Shown here: piece after piece, positions 57,204 to 64,000 of the stretch
Numbering within the stretch: position 1 is the stretch's first letter
How the letters are laid out: every line of letters starts with the position of its first letter
Assembly: GCF_002075085.1 (NCBI RefSeq)
Contig: NZ_LKAS01000001.1
Location: 124,001 to 188,000, forward strand
Reading direction: 5' to 3'
DNA length: 64,000 bases
Source of the DNA: a bacterium endosymbiont of Pedicinus badii
GTDB taxonomy: Bacteria; Pseudomonadota; Gammaproteobacteria; Enterobacterales; Enterobacteriaceae
The notes under the pieces: model-generated
The model's database searches: none
Seen by the model: only the letters and a program-made list of their open reading frames with translations
What the model was told of the DNA's origin: nothing
Position numbers and translations under genes: made by a program

Positions 57204-59489
57204 ATGAAAGAAATTTTGACAGTAATTAAAAAAAACGGAAAAAAAGAAAACATTAGTTTTGAAAAAATAAGAAAAATAATTAAGATAGCAGCAAAAGGAT
57301 TAGAAAAAATTTCGATTAAAAAAATAGAAACACAATCTTATACACAATTTTATAATTGTATAAAAACAAATAAAATTCACAAAATTATAATAAAATCTTC
57401 TGCCAATTTGATTTCTTCAGAAAATCCTGATTATCAATATTTAGCTGCAAGACTATTAATTTTTTATTTAAGAAAAAAAGCTTATGGTACTTTTCATCCT
57501 CCAAAATTATACAGACATGTAAAAAATATGGTTAAAAATGGTAAATACGATAAACATCTTTTAGAAGACTTTACTAAAAAAGAATTTGAAGAAATGGAAA
57601 AATTTTTAGATCATACAAGAGATATGCAATTTTCTTATGCAGCCGTAAAACAAATGGAAAAAAAGTACTTAGTGCAAAATAGAGTTACCGAAGAGTTATA
57701 CGAAAGTCCACAATTTTTATATATTTTAGTTTCCGCTTGTTTATTTTCTAAGTATGATACAAAAATTAGATTAGAATATATAAAAAAGTTTTATGATGCA
57801 ATATCTACTTTTAGAATATCTTTGCCTACTCCAATTATGTCAGGAGTGAGAACACCAACTAGACAATTTAGTTCTTGTATATTAATTGAGTGTGGTGATA
57901 GTTTAAATTCCATTAGTGCAACTTCTCATGCAATTATTAAATATGTCTCTCAAAGAGCTGGAATAGGAATAAATGCAGGAAGAATAAGAGCTATAGGAAG
58001 TGAAATAAGAAAAGGAGAAGCATTTCATACAGGTTGTATACCATTTTTTAAATATTTTCAAAGTTCTGTTAAATCTTGCTCTCAAGGAGGAGTGAGAGGA
58101 GGTGCTGCTACTCTATTTTATCCAATTTGGCATTTAGAAGTAGAGAATTTGTTAGTTTTAAAAAATAATAGGGGAATAGAAGAAAATAGGGTTAGACATA
58201 TAGATTATGGAGTACAAATCAATAAATTAATGTATAAAAGATTAATAAATGGAAAAAAAATTACTTTGTTTAGTCCTTCTGATGTACCAGGATTGTACGA
58301 ATCTTTTTTTTCAGACCAAAAAAAATTTAATAGATTGTATAAAAAATATGAAAGAAATAAAGAAATAAGAAAAAAACAAATTAGTGCAATAGATCTATTT
58401 TCTTTAATGATGCAAGAAAGAGCATCAACAGGAAGAATTTATATACAAAATGTAGATCATTGCAACACGCATAGTGCATTTAATCCAAAATTTGCTCCAA
58501 TAAAACAGTCTAATTTATGTTTAGAAATTACTCTTCCTACTAAACCTTTAGAAGACATATACGATGAAAATGGAGAAATAGCATTATGTACTTTGGGAGC
58601 ATTCAATTTAGGAAAAATAAATAGCTTAGAAGACTTTAAAGAACTTTCAAATTTACTAGTAAGAGCTTTAGATACTCTATTAGATTACCAAGAATATCCA
58701 ATTTTGGCTGCCAGAAAAAGTGCTATAAATAGAAGAACGTTAGGAATAGGAGTTACTAATTTTGCTTACTATTTGGCAAAGAATGGAGTTAAGTATTCAG
58801 ATGGGAGTGCATATTGTCTTACACATAAAACTTTTGAAGCTATGCAATATTATCTACTTAAAGCATCCTGTAATTTAGCTAAAGAATACGGAAATTGTAA
58901 TTTATTTGAAGAAACAACATATGCAAAAGGAATACTTCCTATTGATAGTTATAAAAGAGAAGTTGATAGTATTATAAATGAACCTCTACAATACAATTGG
59001 GAAAAATTAAGAAAAGAAATAAAAAAATATGGATTAAGAAATTCTACTGTTTCTGCTCTTATGCCTTCTGAAACTTCTTCTCAAATTTCTAATGCGACGA
59101 ACGGAATTGAACCTCCTAGAGGTTTAGTAAGTATTAAAGCATCTAAAGATGGAATTCTACGACAAGTTGTTCCAGAATCTAAAAAATTAAAAGATTCTTA
59201 TGAATTTTTATGGAATATGCCAAATAATTTAGGATATATATACTTAGTTAGTATTATGCAAAAATTTATTGATCAATCAATTTCTGCAAATACGAATTAT
59301 GATCCTAATAAATATCCAAATAAAAAGGTTCCTATGAAAGAAATGATAAGAGATTTACTAGTCGCCTATAAGTTTGGAATCAAAACTCTATATTATCATA
59401 ATACTAGAGATGGAATGAATGATGCGCAAAATGATATAGAAAATATTTTAAAAAAGAGTAACAATTGCGATGAAGTTTGCACAATTTAA
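57204..59489 (+). CDS. nrdA: Ribonucleotide reductase, class Ia, large subunit
   Basis: 761 residues, equal to E. coli. N-terminal ATP cone (TVIKKNGKKENISFEKIRKII), active-site cysteines in SSCILIECGDS, SNLCLEITLPT and ALCTLGAFNLG, radical-path Tyr pair in LYYHNTRDG. The C-terminal shuttle cysteines read CDEVCTI, spacing C-x3-C instead of the C-x4-C of E. coli. It reduces ribonucleoside diphosphates. It is 27 bases before nrdB. Confidence 0.97.
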   Translation: MKEILTVIKKNGKKENISFEKIRKIIKIAAKGLEKISIKKIETQSYTQFYNCIKTNKIHKIIIKSSANLISSENPDYQYLAARLLIFYLRKKAYGTFHPPKLYRHVKNMVKNGKYDKHLLEDFTKKEFEEMEKFLDHTRDMQFSYAAVKQMEKKYLVQNRVTEELYESPQFLYILVSACLFSKYDTKIRLEYIKKFYDAISTFRISLPTPIMSGVRTPTRQFSSCILIECGDSLNSISATSHAIIKYVSQRAGIGINAGRIRAIGSEIRKGEAFHTGCIPFFKYFQSSVKSCSQGGVRGGAATLFYPIWHLEVENLLVLKNNRGIEENRVRHIDYGVQINKLMYKRLINGKKITLFSPSDVPGLYESFFSDQKKFNRLYKKYERNKEIRKKQISAIDLFSLMMQERASTGRIYIQNVDHCNTHSAFNPKFAPIKQSNLCLEITLPTKPLEDIYDENGEIALCTLGAFNLGKINSLEDFKELSNLLVRALDTLLDYQEYPILAARKSAINRRTLGIGVTNFAYYLAKNGVKYSDGSAYCLTHKTFEAMQYYLLKASCNLAKEYGNCNLFEETTYAKGILPIDSYKREVDSIINEPLQYNWEKLRKEIKKYGLRNSTVSALMPSETSSQISNATNGIEPPRGLVSIKASKDGILRQVVPESKKLKDSYEFLWNMPNNLGYIYLVSIMQKFIDQSISANTNYDPNKYPNKKVPMKEMIRDLLVAYKFGIKTLYYHNTRDGMNDAQNDIENILKKSNNCDEVCTI

Positions 59490-59516
59490 AAATACTTTTT
59501 GATATAGAGGATCAAT

Positions 59517-60650
59517 ATGATTTACACAACTTTTTCAAGAAAAAATAATAATCAATTATTAGAACCTATGTTTCTAGGGCAGTCTGTTAATATTGCAAGA
59601 TTTGATCAACAAAAATACGAAATTTTTGAAAAACTAATAGAAAGACAATTATCTTTTTTTTGGAGACCAGAAGAAATTGATCTTTCGAAAGATGCTATTG
59701 ACTATGAATCTTTATCTATTCAAGAAAAACATATTTTTATTAGTAATTTAAAATACCAAACTCTTTTAGATTCCATACAAGGAAGAAGTCCTAATATAGC
59801 TTTTTTGCCTTTAGTTTCTATACCAGAATTAGAAACTTGGATAGAAACTTGGTCATTTTTTGAAACTATACATTCTAGATCTTATACTCACATTATTAGA
59901 AATATTGTTAATGATCCCTCTATTGTATTTAGTAAAATTATTACTAATGAACAAATTTTTAGAAGAGCAAAAGATATTTCAAAGTACTATGACGATTTAA
60001 TAGAAATGACAAATTATTATCATAATTTAGGATCAGGAGTGCATTTTGTAAATAATAAGAAAATTCATGTAGATACTAAAAAATTAAAAAAAAAACTATA
60101 CCTTTGTTTGATGAGTGTAAATGCTTTAGAAGCAATAAGATTTTATGTTAGTTTTGCTTGCTCTTTTGCATTTGCAGAAAGAGAATTAATGGAAGGAAAT
60201 GCAAAAATTATAAAACTTATTGCTAGAGATGAGTATTTGCATTTGCTAGGTACACAAAATATTATTAATCTTATTCAATCTGGTTCTGATGATAAAGAAA
60301 TGTTAGAAATTTCTCACAGTTGCGAAAAAGAATGCGTAAAAATTTTTTTACTTACTGCTAAACAAGAAAAAAATTGGGCTAAGTACCTATTTAAAAATTA
60401 TTCTATGATTGGATTAAATGAAAAAATACTAATAAAATATATAGAATATATCACAAATATTAGAATGCAATCTGTAGGATTAGAAATACTTTTTAAAAAT
60501 TCTTTAAATAATCCTATACCATGGATAAACTCATGGTTAATTTCTGATAATGTTCAAGTAGCTCCTCAAGAATCAGAAGTAAGCTCCTATTTAGTAGGAC
60601 AAATTGATTCGAAAATTGATCGTAAAGAACTTAGAAAATTTAAAATATAA
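59517..60650 (+). CDS. nrdB: Ribonucleotide reductase, class Ia, small (radical) subunit
   Basis: 377 residues (E. coli 376). Di-iron ligands Asp85, Glu116, His119 and radical Tyr123 in [14 protein letters not shown], with later Glu and Glu-x2-His in [12 protein letters not shown]. It generates the tyrosyl radical used by NrdA. A class Ia enzyme needs oxygen, implying an aerobic or microaerobic niche. Its stop is one base away from convergent nuoN. Confidence 0.97.
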   Translation: MIYTTFSRKNNNQLLEPMFLGQSVNIARFDQQKYEIFEKLIERQLSFFWRPEEIDLSKDAIDYESLSIQEKHIFISNLKYQTLLDSIQGRSPNIAFLPLVSIPELETWIETWSFFETIHSRSYTHIIRNIVNDPSIVFSKIITNEQIFRRAKDISKYYDDLIEMTNYYHNLGSGVHFVNNKKIHVDTKKLKKKLYLCLMSVNALEAIRFYVSFACSFAFAERELMEGNAKIIKLIARDEYLHLLGTQNIINLIQSGSDDKEMLEISHSCEKECVKIFLLTAKQEKNWAKYLFKNYSMIGLNEKILIKYIEYITNIRMQSVGLEILFKNSLNNPIPWINSWLISDNVQVAPQESEVSSYLVGQIDSKIDRKELRKFKI

Positions 60651-60651
60651 A

Positions 60652-62130
60652 TTAAAAAAGATTTATTATATCTTCTATTAATTTCGGATGCAAACCGAAA
60701 ATTACTATTACTATGGAATAAAAAAACATAAAAAATTTATAGATAAGTATTTTACTATTTTTTTTTACAATTAAACTATGGATTTTTTTATTTGAATATA
60801 AAATTTTTGTAATTTTTAGAAAATATAAAATTCCTAAAAAACTACTTACTAGTATGAAAATTGGAATTATAAAAAAGTTATTTTTTATAAAGCTAAATAA
60901 TATAAAAAATTTTGTTATAAATCCAATAGTTATTGGAAGTCCACAAAAAGAAAGTAAAAATACCAAAAAAGAGAAACGTAAAATAGGAAAATTATGAAGA
61001 TATCCTTCATAACTAAAAATTTTATCTATTCCAATTTCCTTTTCATCTTTTTCTTTTATTTTTTCTATTATTTGTATGAATAAAAAAATTCCTAAAATTG
61101 TAATTATGTATCCTAAAAGATAACTTATAGATAACTTAATTGCTTGGTTTTCTTCTAAAATCCCTTTTTTTATTAAATATGGAGATAAAATAATACCTGT
61201 AGTAGTTATAGAAGAGCATCCTATCATTCTTGTTAGTCTTTTTTGAAAGAAGCCTATAAAATTTCCAAAAAATATGGAAAGAACTACTAAAATGTATATT
61301 AAATAATAAATGTATTCAATTTCTAAAATGGAAGTTTTTAACAAAAATTTTGATATTCCAGAAAATAAAATAACTTTTCCTATAGTACTAATAAAAATGC
61401 TACTAATATTAGAAATTCCTTGATATGTATCTGCAGTCCAAAAGTGAAATGGAAATAAAGATAACTTTCCTGATATTCCTACTAAAGAAAATGATAAACC
61501 TACTAAAAAAATAGTATTTTCTAATTTTTCTTTATTTATTAGAAAAATATTTTCTTGTATAGAAGAAAAACTAAATTTTCCTATTGATGCGTATACCAAA
61601 GCAATTCCAAACAGTAGTATTGCAGAAGATACTACAGAATACAATATATATTTTGTAATAGATTCTTTAGTATATTTATTTTTTTCTATAAAACTTACAA
61701 TTCCAAATGAAGTAATGGAAAAAATTTCTATTCCTATGTATAAAGTTATCATTCCATTGGAGCTAGATACTATCATAGATGAAATTAAAGAAATAAAAAA
61801 TAAAATATAAATTTCTTCCAAATTATTTAAATTTTTTTTTTCAGATTTGAAAAATATTTTACAATCTAAAAATAAAAAGATTATTAAAGTTAAAGATAGA
61901 ATGGAGTAAAAAAAGTACAAATTATCAAATAAAAAAAATTCTTTAAATTTTAAATTTAGACTATTTTTTTTATAAAATAAAAAAATAAATAGTATGGAAA
62001 TTAGACTAAATATGGAAAAAAATTCAGAAAATTTTCTTTTTTTTACTGCAATAATGAATATATTAATAAAAATAATGGTTTCTATAGCTAAAAAAGGAAA
62101 AAAAATAAAAACTTCTTTTAGTTGATTCAT
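60652..62130 (-). CDS. nuoN: NADH dehydrogenase subunit N
   Basis: 492 residues (E. coli 485), about 14 membrane helices. Antiporter-type proton channel subunit of complex I; FPFHFWTADTYQGISNISSIFIS with the conserved Lys region SGKLSLFPFHFW and MIGCSSITTTG are family motifs. It is the last gene of the nuo operon, 17 bases after nuoM. Confidence 0.95.
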   Translation of the reverse strand: MNQLKEVFIFFPFLAIETIIFINIFIIAVKKRKFSEFFSIFSLISILFIFLFYKKNSLNLKFKEFFLFDNLYFFYSILSLTLIIFLFLDCKIFFKSEKKNLNNLEEIYILFFISLISSMIVSSSNGMITLYIGIEIFSITSFGIVSFIEKNKYTKESITKYILYSVVSSAILLFGIALVYASIGKFSFSSIQENIFLINKEKLENTIFLVGLSFSLVGISGKLSLFPFHFWTADTYQGISNISSIFISTIGKVILFSGISKFLLKTSILEIEYIYYLIYILVVLSIFFGNFIGFFQKRLTRMIGCSSITTTGIILSPYLIKKGILEENQAIKLSISYLLGYIITILGIFLFIQIIEKIKEKDEKEIGIDKIFSYEGYLHNFPILRFSFLVFLLSFCGLPITIGFITKFFILFSFIKNNFFIIPIFILVSSFLGILYFLKITKILYSNKKIHSLIVKKNSKILIYKFFMFFYSIVIVIFGLHPKLIEDIINLF

Positions 62131-62147
62131 AATTTTAATTTATATTT

Positions 62148-63602
62148 TTATTTTTCAATTGAATTTAGAATAATATTTGGAAAAACTCCTAAAATAAGAA
62201 TAAAAAAACTAATCCATAAAAGAATAAACTTTTCTAAAAAACGAATTTTTTTTATTTTAGAATATTCGATAAATTTTATATTAAAAACTTTATGTAGTAT
62301 ATTAATACAATATATAGAAGATAGAAAAAAAGAAAAAATAGAAATTATTGATACTATAGGATGCTTAAAAAAGTTTCCGAATGAAATCATGATTTTTCCT
62401 ACAAAACTCACAGATCCAGGAATACCTAAATAAGAAAACAAAAAAAATCCTAGTATTTTATAGAAAAAGTAGTATTTTTTTTTAGAAAAATTCATTTCTT
62501 CTATATTATATGTTTTGACTCTTTGAAATATTTGTCCAAATATAGCAATAATTCCAGAAGTACATAGAGAGTAAGAAATTATTTGAACTATAGTTCCTTT
62601 ATAAGAAATTCTGTTATTTGCATAGATACCTATTAAAATAAATCCCATTTGAGAAATTGTACTATAAGAGATAATTTTTTTAATGTTTTTATGACTAAGT
62701 GCGCATACTGAACCATAGACAATATTAATTATTCCAAAAATCATCATAAAATTTTCAATATAATAAGAAGAAGTTGGAAAAATTTTTGTATTAATTTTTA
62801 AAATAGCATATGCTGAAGTTTTTATAATTATGCTTATTAAATCTACTGTTCCAGAAAAATGAGAATTAGACTGTACTTTTACTAGCCATCCGTGAAAAGG
62901 AATAATAGGAAGTTTAATAATGAAAGAAAAAAGAAATAAAATCATAATAAAATATTCTTCCCAAATGCCTAATCGAATTTTTAATATATCAAAATAACTA
63001 AAACTTAAAATATTAGTTGTTTGGTACTGTTTTATTACCAAAAAAAGTATTCCTAAAAACATAAACGCACTGCTCATTTGGGAATACATGAAAAAACTCT
63101 TTGCAGATTCGTATTTTTTCTTACTATTTTCAGAATTTGTATTCCAAAAAGAAATGAGAAAAAATATCGATATTGAAGATATTTCCCAAAATAAAAAAAA
63201 TAAAAATAAATCTGAAGCAAGGAAAATACCAATAGTACTTAAAAAAATAGATAGCAAATTTGTATAAAAAAAATTTTTTTCTTTATCTTTAACCTCTTTC
63301 CAAGAACAAAGTATTGCTGTAATTGATACAATAGTTGTACTAAATATCATAAGGAAAGATAGATTGTCCAATGATAAGTGAAATTTTATACCGAAATTTG
63401 GAATCCAAGGAAATTGAAATTGAGAAATCCAATTAAAATTTCTTTCTTGAATTTTTTTAAATAACTCAAATACAGTTAAAAATAAAGTAGATACTACAGA
63501 AAATAAAGCAATCCATTTTTGTGAAATTTTATGAATTCTATTATGTAATAGACAAAATATTATTCCAATAAAAGGAATTAAAATTATAAAAATGAGGTTC
63601 AT
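62148..63602 (-). CDS. nuoM: NADH dehydrogenase subunit M
   Basis: 484 residues (E. coli 509), about 14 membrane helices. Motifs LFFLFWEISSISIFFLISFW with the channel Glu, KLPIIPFHGWLVKVQSNSHFSGTVDL, and YSTISQMGFILIGIYA. It forms one of the proton channels of complex I. The ATG overlaps the nuoL stop by four bases, showing translational coupling. The usual A-H-x-A-P sequence is changed to SNSHFSG. Confidence 0.95.
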   Translation of the reverse strand: MNLIFIILIPFIGIIFCLLHNRIHKISQKWIALFSVVSTLFLTVFELFKKIQERNFNWISQFQFPWIPNFGIKFHLSLDNLSFLMIFSTTIVSITAILCSWKEVKDKEKNFFYTNLLSIFLSTIGIFLASDLFLFFLFWEISSISIFFLISFWNTNSENSKKKYESAKSFFMYSQMSSAFMFLGILFLVIKQYQTTNILSFSYFDILKIRLGIWEEYFIMILFLFSFIIKLPIIPFHGWLVKVQSNSHFSGTVDLISIIIKTSAYAILKINTKIFPTSSYYIENFMMIFGIINIVYGSVCALSHKNIKKIISYSTISQMGFILIGIYANNRISYKGTIVQIISYSLCTSGIIAIFGQIFQRVKTYNIEEMNFSKKKYYFFYKILGFFLFSYLGIPGSVSFVGKIMISFGNFFKHPIVSIISIFSFFLSSIYCINILHKVFNIKFIEYSKIKKIRFLEKFILLWISFFILILGVFPNIILNSIEK

Positions 63603-64000
63603 GAATTTTTAGATAAAAAATTATTAAAAAAATTTTCTTTATAAAAAATTATCATTATTAAAATAAGTAGGATACAAATTCCTATATAAAAAATATAAAT
63701 ATTTATTTTTCCTCTTAATAATAAAAAAGATTTTTTTTTAATTTTTTGAAATACAGTACTTATAGTTTTTTCTATAACTAAATTAATCAGATCATTTTTA
63801 AACATTCTACTTAAAATTAGGTAAGAATGAAAAAAAATTTTTTTACAAAAGCAATCAGAATTAATTTTTTTTAAAAAATCCAATGATTTTAATTCTATTC
63901 TAATTTTTGGTTTTCCGTATAAAAAATATTTTTTACTTAGTATTCCAACTAGTATATTTAAAAATAAAAGAAAAAATTCTATATAAAAATTTAAGAGATG
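63599..64000 (-). CDS. nuoL: NADH dehydrogenase subunit L (3' part, start outside window)
   Basis: The frame is open from the right edge to the stop at 63599, giving about 133 C-terminal residues: a hydrophobic stretch at the edge (LLNFYIEFFLLFLNILVGILSKKYF), the lateral-helix region and a last membrane helix (IYIFYIGICILLILIMIIFY). Position directly upstream of nuoM and the match to the end of E. coli NuoL (613 residues) identify it. The Met at 63883 is internal. Confidence 0.88.
   Translation of the reverse strand, partial: HLLNFYIEFFLLFLNILVGILSKKYFLYGKPKIRIELKSLDFLKKINSDCFCKKIFFHSYLILSRMFKNDLINLVIEKTISTVFQKIKKKSFLLLRGKINIYIFYIGICILLILIMIIFYKENFFNNFLSKNS

Overview
The window is one end-to-end piece of a strongly reduced, very AT-rich gammaproteobacterial chromosome. 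Gene content and local order follow Escherichia coli (sufBCDSE-lpp, ribE, rnt, pdxH-tyrS-nth, fabI, ribA-yciK, clsA, tRNA-Tyr, xthA, sppA, gapA, cvrA-dadX, minCDE, tsaB-pabB, manXYZ-cspC-htpX, zwf-pykA, mepM-ruvC-yebC-aspS, argS, murJ, gnd-dcd, metG, folE, rplY, ompC-type porin, gyrA-ubiG-nrdAB-nuoNML), with most intervening genes deleted. Genes are tightly packed, with convergent genes overlapping at their 3' ends, long A/T homopolymers, Lys/Asn/Ile-rich proteins and decayed copies such as a pseudo-tRNA. This is the picture of an obligate insect symbiont in the Enterobacterales. The exact genus cannot be fixed from sequence alone. No phage, IS element, CRISPR array or replication origin is visible.

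Layout: 1-4520 SUF iron-sulfur operon (sufB cut by the left edge; sufD needs a frameshift); 4560-8065 lpp, tRNA-Val, mdtK, ribE, grxD, rnt; 8181-10689 pdxH, tyrS, nth; 10802-12643 an inverse autotransporter with an unusual passenger; 12728-17152 fabI, ribA, yciK, yciC, clsA; 17222-18230 tRNA-Tyr, a decayed tRNA-Tyr copy and frameshifted xthA; 18307-24026 sppA, gapA, cvrA, dadX; 24201-27913 minCDE, tsaB, pabB; 27936-31925 manXYZ, cspC, htpX; 32090-35462 an SsrA/SsrB-type two-component pair; 35475-43983 zwf, pykA, NRAMP transporter, mepM, ruvC, yebC, aspS; 44105-47349 argS, murJ; 47398-47713 three tRNAs; 47723-52494 gnd, dcd, metG, folE, rplY; 52531-64000 porin, gyrA, ubiG, nrdA, nrdB, nuoN, nuoM and the nuoL 3' end. 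No stretch over 300 bases lacks a gene. The longest gaps are 30811-31037, 24027-24200, 31926-32089 and 53665-53806, and apart from candidate promoters I see nothing in them.

Most of the content is housekeeping: Fe-S assembly, cofactor synthesis (riboflavin, pyridoxal phosphate, folate precursors), sugar uptake by a mannose-type PTS feeding glycolysis and the oxidative pentose phosphate branch, cell envelope (murJ, dadX, lpp, porin, mepM), division-site placement, aminoacyl-tRNA synthetases, dNTP synthesis and NADH dehydrogenase.

Three things stand out from that background. First, the gene at 10802-12643 encodes a signal peptide, an inverse-autotransporter (intimin/invasin-type) beta-barrel, and a C-terminal passenger with a ten-proline run followed by three repeats that fit the actin-binding WH2 motif. 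That is the layout of a surface-displayed actin nucleator. Second, its likely promoter has a 16-T tract filling the spacer between -35 and -10 elements, a classical phase-variation arrangement. Third, the window keeps a complete SsrA/SsrB phosphorelay, the regulator of intracellular virulence genes in Salmonella and of symbiosis secretion in related insect symbionts, although no type III secretion gene is in view. A non-E. coli-type NRAMP metal transporter sits where lpxM would be. Together these suggest a symbiont that still manipulates its host cell, possibly through actin. Two other genes (sufD, xthA) are each one base out of frame at a long homopolymer but otherwise fully intact, pointing to slippage rescue or assembly error rather than decay.
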